Assembly: GCA_021325015.1 (NCBI GenBank) | Contig: JAJPHY010000145.1 | Location: 1 to 40,936 of the forward strand | Length of the DNA: 40,936 nucleotides | From: Actinomycetota bacterium | GTDB lineage: Bacteria; Actinomycetota; UBA4738; HRBIN12 | Reading direction: 5' to 3' | In this document: positions 16,560 to 25,040 of the stretch, one piece after another | Position numbering within the stretch: the first letter of the stretch is position 1 | Layout of the letters: every line of letters starts with the position of its first letter | Notes under the pieces: model-generated | Seen by the model: only the letters and a program-made list of their open reading frames with translations | What the model was told of the DNA's origin: nothing | Database searches by the model: none | Position numbers and translations under genes: made by a program

Positions 16560-16565
16560 ATCCTA
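16560..16565 (-). promoter_or_regulatory. -10 box, leaderless promoter of macro-domain gene
   Basis: TAGGAT on the minus strand lies 7 nt before the ATG at 16552. Back to back with the kinase promoter at 16588. Confidence 0.5.
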
Positions 16566-16587
16566 GAGGCGGCCGCCCCGGGGCCGG

Positions 16588-16593
16588 TAGGCT
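16588..16593 (+). promoter_or_regulatory. -10 box, leaderless promoter of PfkB gene
   Basis: TAGGCT lies 6 nt before the GTG at 16600. There is no ribosome binding site in the gap. Confidence 0.5.
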
Positions 16594-16599
16594 ACGCGC

Positions 16600-17532
16600 G
16601 TGCCTGCGGAGTTCGACCTGCTCGTGCTCGGGGATGCCAACCCGGACCTCGTCCTGCGGGGCGACGTCGATCCGGCCTTCGGCCAGGCCGAGAAGCTCGT
16701 GGACGAGGCCAGCCTCGTGGTCGGCGGGTCGGGGGCCATCGCGGCCTGCGGCGCGGCCCGGCTGGGGCTTCGCGTTGCGTTCGCCGCGGTGGTGGGCGAC
16801 GACGGCTTCGGCCGGTTCATGCTCGACGAGCTCGCTGCGCGGGGGGTCGACACCTGCGGGTGCGTCGTCGATCGCCACCGTCCGACGGGCGTCTCGGTCA
16901 TCCTCTCGCGTGGAGACGACCGCGCGATCCTCACCGCCCCCGGGACGATCGGCGACCTCCGGGGCGAGCTCGTCGACCGGGACCTGCTCCGCTCGAGCCG
17001 CCACGTGCACGTGAGCTCGTACTTCCTCCAGCGATCCCTCCGGCCGGACCTCCCCGAGCTGTTCCGGGAGGCCCATGCCGCCGGGGCGAGCACCTCCGTC
17101 GACCCGAACTGGGATCCGGCCGGCCGGTGGGACGGCGGGCTGCTCGAGCTGCTGGGCCAGACCGACTGCTTCTTCCCGAACTCGGTCGAGGCGCGCGAGA
17201 TCGCCGGGATCGACGACGTCGACGTCGCCGCGGGCGTGCTGGCCGAGCGCGGCGCGATCGTCGCGGTGAAGTTCGGACAGGGCGGCGGGCTCGTGATGGC
17301 GGGTCAAGAGGTCGCCCGCTCCGAATCGATCGCGACGGACGTGGTCGACACGACGGGTGCGGGGGACAGCTTCGACGCCGGGTTCCTCGCGGGACGCCTC
17401 AACGGTTGGCCACTGGCGCGCTGCCTGCGGCTCGCGGTCGCGTGTGGGTCGCTCTCGACTCGCGCCGTCGGGGGGACGGCCGGCCAGCCGACGATGGAGG
17501 AGGCGCTGGCGGCGCTGGAGGGCGCTCCGTGA
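16600..17532 (+). CDS. PfkB-family carbohydrate kinase
   Basis: This is a ribokinase-like sugar kinase of 310 aa. The N-terminal signature GGSGAIAACGAARLG and the C-terminal signature DTTGAGDSF (residues 250-258) are complete; D256 is the catalytic base. PfkB members phosphorylate fructose, ribose, 2-keto-3-deoxygluconate, adenosine or similar compounds; the fine specificity is not readable. The second kinase gene follows after 52 nt on the same strand. The GTG start is likely leaderless. The gene diverges from the macro-domain gene, and the nearest sugar genes on the same strand are its own neighbour. Confidence 0.9.
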   Translation: MPAEFDLLVLGDANPDLVLRGDVDPAFGQAEKLVDEASLVVGGSGAIAACGAARLGLRVAFAAVVGDDGFGRFMLDELAARGVDTCGCVVDRHRPTGVSVILSRGDDRAILTAPGTIGDLRGELVDRDLLRSSRHVHVSSYFLQRSLRPDLPELFREAHAAGASTSVDPNWDPAGRWDGGLLELLGQTDCFFPNSVEAREIAGIDDVDVAAGVLAERGAIVAVKFGQGGGLVMAGQEVARSESIATDVVDTTGAGDSFDAGFLAGRLNGWPLARCLRLAVACGSLSTRAVGGTAGQPTMEEALAALEGAP

Positions 17533-17584
17533 CCACCCGCGTCTCGGGGCGGCCGGCCCCGGCGCGCTCGCTCGGGGAGGGTGC

Positions 17585-18523
17585 GTGATCCTCTGCGTCG
17601 CCCCGAGCCCGTCGATCGACAAGCTCTTCGAGGTCGACCGGGTCGAGATCGGGCGCATTCACCGGCCGAGCGCCTTCGTCGCGGTGCCGGGCGGGAAGGG
17701 CCTGAACGTCGCCCGCTCGGCGCACGTCCTCGGGGCCGACGTCGTGGCGACCGGCCTCCTCGGCGGCCATGCCGGTCGGTGGGTCGAGGAGGCACTGGCG
17801 GCGGAGGGGGTGCGCGCGCGGTTCGCCTGGGTCGAGGGCGAGACGCGTTCGTCCCTCTCGGTGGCCGACGCGACCGGGCGCGGCCTGACCGAGTTCTACG
17901 AGACGGGCCCGGACGTGGGCGGCGGCTGGGCTCGGCTCGAGGCGATCGTGGGCGACCTCCTTCCGGGCACCGGGTGGATGACGATCTCGGGCTCGCTCCC
18001 GCCGGGGGCGCCGGGGGACGGGTACGCGCGGCTCGTGCGGGCCGCGCGCGCCGCGGGCGTGCCGACCGCGCTCGACAGCCGCGACGAGCCGCTGGCGCTC
18101 GGCGTCGCGGCGGGGCCGGACGTGGTCAAGGTCAACGCGGAGGAGGCCGGCGCGCTCCTCGGCTTCCAGGTCCGGACGCTCGAGGACGCGGTGCGTGCCG
18201 CGGGCGAGATCCGAGGGCGACTGAGGGGCGACGGTCGCGCGGCGATCGTCACGCGAGGGGCGGAGGGCGCCGTGGTGGTGACCGCCGAGGGCGAGACGCT
18301 GCAGGCGCGTCTGTACGAGCGGGGGCGGTACCCGGTCGGCAGCGGCGACGCGTTTCTCGGCGGGCTCGTGACCGGCCTGGAGCGTGGGCAGGGGTGGCGG
18401 TCCGCGCTGGCCCTCGCGCTCGGGGCCGCCGCGGCCAACGCGATGGTGCCGGGGGCCGGGCGCCTCGACCCGGACCGCGCGGCCGAGCTCGCCCGGCGCG
18501 CGGAGGTCACTACGATCGGCTGA
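17585..18523 (+). CDS. PfkB-family kinase, 1-phosphofructokinase/tagatose-6-phosphate kinase type
   Basis: This 312-aa PfkB kinase resembles the FruK/LacC branch. The opening ILCVAPSPSIDKLFEV, then GGKGLNVARSAHVLG at about residue 38, and GSGDAFLGG at 252-260 (D255 catalytic) are the expected motifs. That branch adds a phosphate to C1 or C6 of ketohexose phosphates (fructose 1-phosphate or tagatose 6-phosphate). The GTG has GGGAGGG 5 nt upstream, so unlike its upstream partner it depends on a ribosome binding site. The protein could take the tagatose 6-phosphate that galactosamine breakdown would yield, a link made here only by inference. Confidence 0.88.
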   Translation: MILCVAPSPSIDKLFEVDRVEIGRIHRPSAFVAVPGGKGLNVARSAHVLGADVVATGLLGGHAGRWVEEALAAEGVRARFAWVEGETRSSLSVADATGRGLTEFYETGPDVGGGWARLEAIVGDLLPGTGWMTISGSLPPGAPGDGYARLVRAARAAGVPTALDSRDEPLALGVAAGPDVVKVNAEEAGALLGFQVRTLEDAVRAAGEIRGRLRGDGRAAIVTRGAEGAVVVTAEGETLQARLYERGRYPVGSGDAFLGGLVTGLERGQGWRSALALALGAAAANAMVPGAGRLDPDRAAELARRAEVTTIG

Positions 18524-18546
18524 CGAACGGGCCCCGCGGAGGCGGC

Positions 18547-18588
18547 TGGCCCCCCGGCGCGGAACCGGGCTCGGGCGCCAGGGGGTCA
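18547..18588. terminator. Stem-loop between convergent kinase and exporter genes
   Basis: Bases 18547-18560 can pair with 18575-18588 in a 14-position stem with one C-A mismatch and one G-U pair, leaving a 14-nt loop. The right arm includes the stop codon of the exporter permease. No T-tract. It may serve both strands. Confidence 0.45.
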
Positions 18589-19725
18589 GGCGCGCTGCGT
18601 TCGCAGGGCGAGCACGCCGACCGCCACCATCGCCACGGAGAACGCGAGGAGCGCGAGCAACCGTCCGGCCACGTCCCCGAACCCCTGGCCCCCCACCATC
18701 ACCTCTCGGAGCGCCACCGTCGAGTGGGTGAGGGGGAACAGCTGCGACAGCCACCGCAGCGGCGGCCACAGGCTCTGCACGGGCCAGATCAGGCCGCCGA
18801 GGAACACCTGAGGGATCAGCACGAGCGGGATGAACTGCACGACCTGGAGCTCGTTGCGCGCGTAGAACGACAGCGAGATGCCGAGGTTCACGACGCCGAT
18901 CAGCAGGATCACCAGGACCAGCAGCACGAGCCAGACCGAGCCGGCGATCCGCACGTCGAGCACCCACGCCGCGTACCCGAGGATGAGGAGGGCCTGCGCG
19001 ACGGCGAACCCGATGAACCCCAGCAGGTACCCGAGCAGCACGTCCAGCCGGGACGCGGGGGAGGCCATCAGCCGCTCGAGCGTGCCGGACGATCGCTCGC
19101 GCAGGAACGAGACGCTCGTGAGCAGGAACGTGAGGAAGAACGCGAAGAACGTGAGCAGGATCGGCGCGTCGTAGTCGAGGGGCGAGAGGTCGACTCCGCC
19201 CCGGAGCGGCACAGGCCGGATCGTGAGCGCAGGCGCGCGGAACCCCACCGTCGACGCCCCGCGCTCGGTCAGGCCCTGGACCGCGCGGCCGGTCGCGGCG
19301 AGCACCGGGCCCTGCAGGTTCGGGTCGGTGCCGCCGACGACGACGCGGACGGATGCGGGCTCGTCGGCGAGCACACGCCGGGTCAGGTCGGGGGGGAGGA
19401 TCACGGCCCCGGCGACCTCGGCCGCCCGGACCCGCTCGGCGGCCGCCTCCGGGGAGGGAACCGTCTGCACCGCGATCGCGTCGTCGGCCGCGAGGGCGCG
19501 GGCGATCTCGACTCCGAGGGACACGTGCCCGACCGGCGCCTCCGCCCCCGCGTCGAGGTTCACGACGGCCACCGGCAGCGGCTCCTTGCCCGAGTCGCCG
19601 AGCAGGTATCCGATGAGCGCCATGACGAGCAGCGGCACGATCACGATCAGCGCGATCGTCCGCGGGTCGTGGCGGAACTGTTTGAGGATCCGAAGGGCGA
19701 TGGCGGCGATTCGAGAGAGGCTCAC
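18586..19725 (-). CDS. ABC-2 type transporter permease
   Basis: This is the membrane part of an ABC exporter, 379 aa. One N-terminal helix (about residues 22-42) is followed by a large extracytoplasmic domain (about 45-180) and then five helices, the layout of the ABC2_membrane_3/YhgE-like group. FLRERSSGTLERLMASP is the conserved cytoplasmic segment that contacts the ATPase. The GTG start overlaps the ATPase gene stop (GTGA), with GGAG 4 nt before it. Such pairs export drugs, lipids or polymers. The pair lies 127 nt downstream of the catabolic operon and has its own -10-like box, so it need not belong to the sugar pathway. Confidence 0.9.
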   Translation of the reverse strand: MSLSRIAAIALRILKQFRHDPRTIALIVIVPLLVMALIGYLLGDSGKEPLPVAVVNLDAGAEAPVGHVSLGVEIARALAADDAIAVQTVPSPEAAAERVRAAEVAGAVILPPDLTRRVLADEPASVRVVVGGTDPNLQGPVLAATGRAVQGLTERGASTVGFRAPALTIRPVPLRGGVDLSPLDYDAPILLTFFAFFLTFLLTSVSFLRERSSGTLERLMASPASRLDVLLGYLLGFIGFAVAQALLILGYAAWVLDVRIAGSVWLVLLVLVILLIGVVNLGISLSFYARNELQVVQFIPLVLIPQVFLGGLIWPVQSLWPPLRWLSQLFPLTHSTVALREVMVGGQGFGDVAGRLLALLAFSVAMVAVGVLALRTQRA

Positions 19726-20465
19726 GACGCTCCGTCCCGGGTTCGCCGGCCCCAGAAGACGAGGTAGGCCTCCTCGATCGAGCGGGTGTCCGCCGCCGCC
19801 TTGAGCTCCGCGGGCGTGCCGACGGCGATCGCGCGGCCTGCGCCGATGAGCGCGACCCGGTGGCAGCGCTCGGCCTCCTCCATGACGTGGGTCGTCACCA
19901 GGATCGTCGTGCCGGCCGCGTTCAGCTCGGCGAAGTGCTCCCACAGGCGACGACGCAGGACCGGGTCGATCCCGACGGTCGGCTCGTCGAGGAGCAAGAG
20001 CCGCGGCCGGTGCACCATGGCGCACGCCAGGTTCGTGAGCTGGCGCATCCCGCCGGAGAGCGCCCGGACCGGGACCCGCTCCTTCCCCTTCAGGTCCACG
20101 AGGGCCAGGAGATCCCCCGCGCGGGCGCGAGCCTCGCCGCGACCCATGCCGAACAACCGCCCGAAGAAGACGAGGTTGTCGAGGACGGGGAGGTCCTCGT
20201 AGAGGGCGGCCGACTGGGTCATGTACCCGACGTCGACGGCCGCCCGCGGCCCCGGCGCGCGGCCGAGCACGCTCACGCGGCCGGCGGTCGGGCGGAGGAG
20301 TCCGGCGAGGGTTCGGACGAACGTGGTCTTGCCCGCGCCGTTCGGTCCGACCAGACCGAGGATCTCGCCGCGGCGGACGGTGAGGCTCAGTCCGTCGAGC
20401 GCCCGCAGATGCCCGAACGTCCGCACGACGCCCTCGGCCTCGATCGCGAGCTCGCGCTCCCCGCC
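19722..20465 (-). CDS. ABC exporter ATP-binding protein
   Basis: This is the nucleotide-binding partner of the ABC-2 permease. With the GTG start at 20465 it has 247 aa. Walker A is GPNGAGKTT at 41-49, the signature is LSGGMRQ at 137-143, Walker B is LLLLDEPT at 157-164 and the H-loop is VTTHVMEE. The frame is open for 26 more codons upstream, with two ATGs, but GGAAGGAG stands 7 nt before the internal GTG and a TATGGT box lies about 37 nt before it, so the shorter protein is favoured. It ends 4 nt inside the permease gene. Confidence 0.92.
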   Translation of the reverse strand, partial: GGERELAIEAEGVVRTFGHLRALDGLSLTVRRGEILGLVGPNGAGKTTFVRTLAGLLRPTAGRVSVLGRAPGPRAAVDVGYMTQSAALYEDLPVLDNLVFFGRLFGMGRGEARARAGDLLALVDLKGKERVPVRALSGGMRQLTNLACAMVHRPRLLLLDEPTVGIDPVLRRRLWEHFAELNAAGTTILVTTHVMEEAERCHRVALIGAGRAIAVGTPAELKAAADTRSIEEAYLVFWGRRTRDGAS

Positions 20466-20501
20466 CACCCGGAGGCTCCTTCCGATCCGCCGTCCGGCCG
20501 G

Positions 20502-20507
20502 ACCATA
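20502..20507 (-). promoter_or_regulatory. Candidate -10 box of the ABC exporter operon
   Basis: TATGGT on the minus strand. The transcription start would fall near 20495, leaving a leader of about 30 nt that holds the GGAAGGAG site and excludes the two upstream ATGs. No clear -35 box. Confidence 0.35.
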
Positions 20508-20592
20508 TCGTGCGAACGCCACCACCCGCCGCATCGGGCCCATCGTCCCGCTCCGGTGCGGCGGGGAGGCCCTGGGGCCCCCGGCGGCCTCC

Positions 20593-21483
20593 TCACGGCT
20601 CCGGGAACAGGCGCCACTCCGGGTGCTCGCCGATCGGGTGCGTCGCGGTCTCGCGCGTGGCGGTCACGATCGCGTCGGGGTGGGTCTGCAGGAGCGTGAT
20701 CGGGTACTCGGGGGTCGGCTCCGCGAACAGCGCGACCCGGAATGCCGTCTGCTTCCAGGCGCCGGTGTCGCTGTAGAGGCGCACCCGCCTGGCCGACAGG
20801 CATTCCCGAAGGCCGAGCGTGATCGACATCGGCGGCACGAACTGGTATGCGCCCCCGAACGTGCGGTGGGCGAGCGCCATGATCGTGTCGGCGCTGTTCT
20901 CCTGGATCCGGATCGTGGATTCGGCGAGCGAGGAGAGGTCGATCGGGCTGTACGGGTTCCGTCTGGCCTGGTTGTAGGCGACGTGTCCGTCCTGCCCCCA
21001 TCCGCCGATCGTCACGTCGATCGGGGCCTCCGCGATGGCTGCCGCGACCTCCGAGGCGGTCTCCGGGAGCAGCCAGTGGCGCTGCTCCTCGGGAACGGCG
21101 AGCTCGGGCCGGATGCCCCCGTAGAAGTGGCGCTCCATGAACGAGCGGAAGTGGTAGGGGTGACCCTCGGGCAGCGGCCGTCCCTGCCAGTCCAGGCACT
21201 CGTCCATGTGGAACACCGACAGGCGCGCGAGCGACACCTCGCGACGGTTCACCTCCTCGGTCCAGGGGCCGTACCAGGCCGTCGGCCCACAGGGGACGAT
21301 CGCCCGGGTGGGCTCCCCGCGGCGGTTGTTCTCCTCGATCAGGTCGACGAGCTCGCGGGCCATCAGCCGCGCCATCTCCCGGGGGTCGGCCACGATGCGG
21401 AAGGGCACGCGCGGCCCGTGCGACGCGAGCTCGTCGACCGGGATGCGGCACCAGCGCTCGAGGTCTCTGGGGTCGATGCTCAT
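20593..21483 (-). CDS. NagB/AgaI-like glucosamine(galactosamine)-6-phosphate deaminase/isomerase
   Basis: This 296-aa protein belongs to the NagB family, which turns amino-sugar 6-phosphates into ketose 6-phosphates and ammonia. Conserved parts are MDE (D94, the E. coli Asp72 position), GGWGQDGHVAYNQ at 160-172 with D165 and H167, and TGAWK with K244. The residue equal to catalytic Glu148 of E. coli NagB is Gln (Q172), and the following Pro is Ala. So it is a divergent paralogue: it may have another substrate or act only as isomerase. It is also about 30 aa longer than NagB at the N-terminus. ATG overlaps the upstream aldolase stop by 4 nt; AGGTGA is the ribosome binding site. Last gene of the eight-gene operon. 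Confidence 0.85.
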   Translation of the reverse strand: MSIDPRDLERWCRIPVDELASHGPRVPFRIVADPREMARLMARELVDLIEENNRRGEPTRAIVPCGPTAWYGPWTEEVNRREVSLARLSVFHMDECLDWQGRPLPEGHPYHFRSFMERHFYGGIRPELAVPEEQRHWLLPETASEVAAAIAEAPIDVTIGGWGQDGHVAYNQARRNPYSPIDLSSLAESTIRIQENSADTIMALAHRTFGGAYQFVPPMSITLGLRECLSARRVRLYSDTGAWKQTAFRVALFAEPTPEYPITLLQTHPDAIVTATRETATHPIGEHPEWRLFPEP

Positions 21484-22157
21484 GGTCGCGTCACCTGTCC
21501 ATAGGACTCGTGGTACCTGGTCCACCATCGTTCGATCTCGTCGGAGGGAAGCGGGGCCGGCTGGCCGAGGTGCGTGGCCAGCCAGACGGTCTTGGCCGCG
21601 TCCTCCGTCATCGCGGCGGCCTTGACCGCGGCGCGAGGAGATCGGTCGAAGGCGAACACCCCGTGCCCGGTGAGCAGGACGGCGGGGGCCCGCGTCCGGT
21701 GCGACAGGATGGCGTTCGCGATCTCGTCCCCCGACGCGTAGGGCGCGCACGGGATCTCGCCGCCGAACTCGTCGGCCATCGCCGTCAGCACGCACGGGAT
21801 CGAGCGGCCCACGGTGGCCCACGCCGTCGCGAAGTTCGAGTGCGTGTGCACAACGCCCCCGATGGCCGGATCCGCGCGGTACAGCGCCAGGTGGTGGGGG
21901 GCGTCGACGCTGGGCCGCAGGTCGGTGGACACGCCGTCCGGCACCTGCGCGGGGTCGGCGCGGCCTCCGTCGAGCGTGAGGACCGCGAGATCCTCCGGAC
22001 GCAGCGCGCCGTAGTCGACCCCGCTGGGCTTGATCAGCACGAGCCCGCGCTCGCGGTCGATGCCGCTCGCGTTGCCGCTGTGCATCACGACCAGCCCGAG
22101 CGCGGGGAGGTCGCGATTGGCTCTCCACACCTCGAGCCGGAGCGCCTCGAACTCCAT
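21480..22157 (-). CDS. Class II aldolase/epimerase, AraD-like
   Basis: This 225-aa protein is in the class II aldolase/adducin family. Zinc ligands are the two His of HTHSNFAT and the His of GHGVFAF; substrate motifs GNASG and KPSGVDY are intact. The segment PSVDAPHHLALY and the Asp in MADEFGGEIPCAPYA fit L-ribulose-5-phosphate 4-epimerase (AraD) better than fuculose aldolase. It could epimerise or cleave a phosphorylated ketose made by the neighbours. The ATG overlaps the kinase stop (TGATG) and has GGAAGGGG in front. Exact reaction not settled. Confidence 0.88.
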   Translation of the reverse strand: MEFEALRLEVWRANRDLPALGLVVMHSGNASGIDRERGLVLIKPSGVDYGALRPEDLAVLTLDGGRADPAQVPDGVSTDLRPSVDAPHHLALYRADPAIGGVVHTHSNFATAWATVGRSIPCVLTAMADEFGGEIPCAPYASGDEIANAILSHRTRAPAVLLTGHGVFAFDRSPRAAVKAAAMTEDAAKTVWLATHLGQPAPLPSDEIERWWTRYHESYGQVTRP

Positions 22158-23239
22158 CAGGTCTCACCCCTTCCGATGGCGTCGGCCAGCGGGGGAACCA
22201 CCGGGCGCCCCGTCGTGCGGGCGAGCTCGAGCAGGCGCTCGAGCCCTGCGTCCGGATGAATGGTGTGCGGTGAGGTGACCGAGTGCGCGGCGAGCAGCAC
22301 GCCGAGGTCGAGGGCGGAGGAAAGGGGGGCGTCGTCGTCCTCGGCGGGCAGGAACGGAACCCCGGCGGCCGTCGCGGCGAGCACGCCCGCGAGGAGGGCG
22401 TCGCCGGCGCCCGCCGCGCTCACGGCCCGGACGGCCGGAGGGCGGCGCCGCGCCCACCTTCCCTCCTCGAAGCCGATCGCGCCGGCCGCGCCGGCGGTGA
22501 TCACCAGCCGGGCGCCCGGCGCCGCGCGCGCGCAGGCGTCGAGGACCGGCTCCGGACGGTCCGGGTCGAGCTCGAGCCCGGACAGGGCCCGAGCCTCCTC
22601 CTCGTTCAGGGCGAGCACGTCGACGAGCGCGAGGGTACCGTCCTCGCGCGCCGGCCCGACCTCGGCGGACGTGAACGAGGCCGCGCGCAGCGCGCCGTGC
22701 GCGGTCGCGAGCTCGAGCATCCGCCGACGGCAGTCGAGCCCGACCTCGGGCGCCGCGAGCGCGATCGTTCGCGGCCCGTCCGCCGCGAGGAGCGGCTCGG
22801 CGGCGTCGACGGCGGCGACCGTGAGCGACGCCGCCGCGGAGTCGACCGTGGTGAGGTTCCCGCCGCTGCCGTCCGGATACCGGAGGCAGACGCTGAACAG
22901 CGTCGGGCGATCGACCACCGCGACGTGGCTCGTGTCGATCCCGACCGCCGCCATCTCGGCAAGGAGCCGGCGGCCGGTCTCGTCGTCGCCGACGGCGCCG
23001 ACCGGCGCCACGTGGAACCGCCTCCCCGAGGGGTCGGCCCCCAGCAGGACGGCGACGTGGTGCGCGATGATGTGCAGCTTGCAGTAGTCGCGGGCGTCGA
23101 TCAGGCGCGCCGCGCGGCTCTCGTTCCGCCCGAGCGTCCGGTCGCCCTCGAGCGCCAGGAACATGCCGGCCCCGATTCCGCCGATGCCCACCAAGCGGCG
23201 GAACGGGGCGTTCGGGCCGAGTCGGAGGGCCCCCCTCAT
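22157..23239 (-). CDS. PfkB-family sugar kinase, divergent subgroup
   Basis: This 360-aa protein has a PfkB fold with the C-terminal signature SAAGAGDALLAG (GAGD at 277-280, D280 the catalytic base) and the middle motif GAVGDDETGRRLL. It differs from common PfkB kinases near the start: after GIGGIGAGMF comes an insert with TLGRNESRAARLID and YCKLHIIAHHVAVLLG before the usual core, where others have a short GG-N loop. I do not know the substrate. It overlaps the FAH gene (TGATG) and the aldolase gene in the same way. As no phosphotransferase system is in the window, a kinase is needed to phosphorylate imported sugar, and this is the one inside the operon. Confidence 0.85.
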   Translation of the reverse strand: MRGALRLGPNAPFRRLVGIGGIGAGMFLALEGDRTLGRNESRAARLIDARDYCKLHIIAHHVAVLLGADPSGRRFHVAPVGAVGDDETGRRLLAEMAAVGIDTSHVAVVDRPTLFSVCLRYPDGSGGNLTTVDSAAASLTVAAVDAAEPLLAADGPRTIALAAPEVGLDCRRRMLELATAHGALRAASFTSAEVGPAREDGTLALVDVLALNEEEARALSGLELDPDRPEPVLDACARAAPGARLVITAGAAGAIGFEEGRWARRRPPAVRAVSAAGAGDALLAGVLAATAAGVPFLPAEDDDAPLSSALDLGVLLAAHSVTSPHTIHPDAGLERLLELARTTGRPVVPPLADAIGRGET

Positions 23240-24042
23240 CAGCCCGCCCGCACCGGGTTCGTGAGCGATCCGACCCGCTCGATCTCGCACCGGACCTCGT
23301 CGCCGTCCCGAAGCCACACCGGCGGCGTCCTCGCGAACCCGACGCCGGGAGGCGTCCCGGTCGCGATCAGGTCGCCGGGCTCCAGCGTCATCGTCCGGCT
23401 GACGAAGGCGACGAGCTCGGCCACGCCGAAGACCATCTGCGCCGTGCTCGAGGACTGCATCTCCCGGCCGTTCAGCAGGAGCCGGATCGAAAGCGCCTGC
23501 GGGTCGGGGATCTCGTCGGTCGTGACGAGCCAGGGCCCGCAGGGCAGGAACGTGTCGATCGCCTTCCCGCGCATCCACTGCGAGCCGCGGAACTGAAGGT
23601 CGCGCGCCGAGACGTCGTTCACGCACGTGTAGCCGGCGACGTGCGCGATGGCGTCGGCGACCGCCACGCCTCTCGCGGTGCGCCCGATCACGACCCCGAG
23701 CTCGACCTCGTAGTCGGGCTCGTGAACCTCGGGCGGGATGACGATCGGCTCGCCGGGCCCGATCACGCTGTTCGCGAACTTCGGGAACAGGATGGGCTCC
23801 TCGGGGACCGGCTGCCCGGACTCCGCCGCGTGGTCCCGGTAGTTCAGGCCCACGCCGATCACCTTTCCCGGCCGCGGAACCGGCGCGAGCAGTCGCGCCT
23901 CGGCGAGCGGGATCGCAGGGCCCTCCGCGCCCGCTCCGGTCGCCAGGTACTCGACGAGGTCGTGTCCCATGGGGACCAGCCGGTCCCCCTCCACGCGGCC
24001 GAACCCCCGCATCGACCCTCGCTCGAACGTCGCGAGCCTCAC
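23239..24042 (-). CDS. Fumarylacetoacetate hydrolase (FAH) family protein
   Basis: This 267-aa enzyme is in the FAH family of C-C bond hydrolases, decarboxylases and hydratases for 2-keto acids. The core starts at KVIGVGLNYRDHAAE; the metal site is HEPDYEVELGVVIG (the E..E pair), and GTPPGVGF closes the substrate pocket. Members near sugar dehydrogenases often cleave 2,4-diketo-3-deoxy sugar acids, as in non-phosphorylating L-fucose or L-rhamnose pathways. The zinc alcohol dehydrogenase and SDR next to it fit that idea. GTG start, overlapping the dehydrogenase stop (GTGA), with AAGGTGG upstream. Confidence 0.9.
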   Translation of the reverse strand: MRLATFERGSMRGFGRVEGDRLVPMGHDLVEYLATGAGAEGPAIPLAEARLLAPVPRPGKVIGVGLNYRDHAAESGQPVPEEPILFPKFANSVIGPGEPIVIPPEVHEPDYEVELGVVIGRTARGVAVADAIAHVAGYTCVNDVSARDLQFRGSQWMRGKAIDTFLPCGPWLVTTDEIPDPQALSIRLLLNGREMQSSSTAQMVFGVAELVAFVSRTMTLEPGDLIATGTPPGVGFARTPPVWLRDGDEVRCEIERVGSLTNPVRAG

Positions 24043-25040
24043 GGCACCAGCACCACCTTGAAGCGCCCGGTCGTGTCGACCAGCTCCTCGAACGCGCGCT
24101 GTCCGTCGGCGAGCGGGAGCCGTGTGAACCACCCGGCTGTGTCGATCGCCCCTTGCTCGACGAGCTCGAGAGCTCGCGCGAAGTCGGGCTCGGTCCACGC
24201 GAACGAGCCCGTGACCGTGACCTCCTTGCCGACCACGGTGAAGAAATCGATGCGGCCGGCCGGGGCGCCGAGCCCCACCGCCTCGATCCGGCCGCCCGGG
24301 CGCACCGCCCGGAGCCCGAGCGCCCAGGTCGGCTCGAGCCCCGCGGCGTCGATCACGACGTCCGCGCCTCGACCGCCGGTGCGCTCGAGGAGCTCCGTCG
24401 CCGGGTCCTCGCTCTCGAGGGGGATCGCGCCCTGAGCTCGAGCGAGCTCTCGTCGACCGGCGACCGGGTCGGCGACGAACGCGCGTCCGGCCCCGTGCTC
24501 GAGCGCCATCCGGACCATCAGCGTCCCGATCGGCCCGGCGCCGATGACGAGCACGTCGTCGCCGGCACCGACCGACCGCGCGGTTACGTGAACGGCGTTC
24601 GCGAGGGGCTCGGTCAGCGTGGCGAGCTCGTCCGGCACCACCGCCGAGATCGGCACGGCCGCGGACGCGGGCACGGCGAGCCGCTCGGCGAACGCCCCGG
24701 CGAGGTCGCGGCCGACAAGCCGGCCGCGCGCGCACAGGTTGGTTCGCCCGAGCCGACACGGCTCGCACGCGCCGCAGGCGAGGATCGGGCGCAGGACCGC
24801 TCGCTCGCCGAGGCGGGCCGGGTCCACGCCGGCCCCGACGGCGACGATCCGACCCACGGCCTCGTGCCCCATGACGAGCGGCGGGACCCGGCGCGGGCTC
24901 GCCTCCCGGAAGCCGTGCAGGTCCGAGCCGCAGATCGCGGCCGCGGCCGTCTCGAGCACGACCTCGCCGGCCTCCGGGTCCGGGTCCCTGGCCTCCTGGA
25001 GCTCCATCCGCCGGGGGCCGAGGTACACGAGCGCCTTCAT
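24039..25040 (-). CDS. Zinc-dependent alcohol/polyol dehydrogenase
   Basis: This is a 333-aa medium-chain dehydrogenase of the sorbitol/threonine dehydrogenase group. The catalytic zinc ligands are C37 (ICGSD) and H59-E60 (GHE). The structural zinc has C89, C92, C95 and C103. The Rossmann motif is VLVIGAGPIG. It should oxidise a sugar, polyol or inositol-type hydroxyl with NAD(P)+. It overlaps both neighbours by 4 nt (ATGA with the MBL hydrolase behind the start, GTGA with FAH), so the dehydrogenase and MBL hydrolase form a tightly coupled pair, as in some cyclitol and sugar-lactone pathways. Confidence 0.92.
   Translation of the reverse strand: MKALVYLGPRRMELQEARDPDPEAGEVVLETAAAAICGSDLHGFREASPRRVPPLVMGHEAVGRIVAVGAGVDPARLGERAVLRPILACGACEPCRLGRTNLCARGRLVGRDLAGAFAERLAVPASAAVPISAVVPDELATLTEPLANAVHVTARSVGAGDDVLVIGAGPIGTLMVRMALEHGAGRAFVADPVAGRRELARAQGAIPLESEDPATELLERTGGRGADVVIDAAGLEPTWALGLRAVRPGGRIEAVGLGAPAGRIDFFTVVGKEVTVTGSFAWTEPDFARALELVEQGAIDTAGWFTRLPLADGQRAFEELVDTTGRFKVVLVP

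Noticed and set aside
20466-20543. Longer start for the ABC exporter ATPase
   Set aside because: No ribosome binding site at those ATGs, while GGAAGGAG stands 7 nt before the GTG at 20465.
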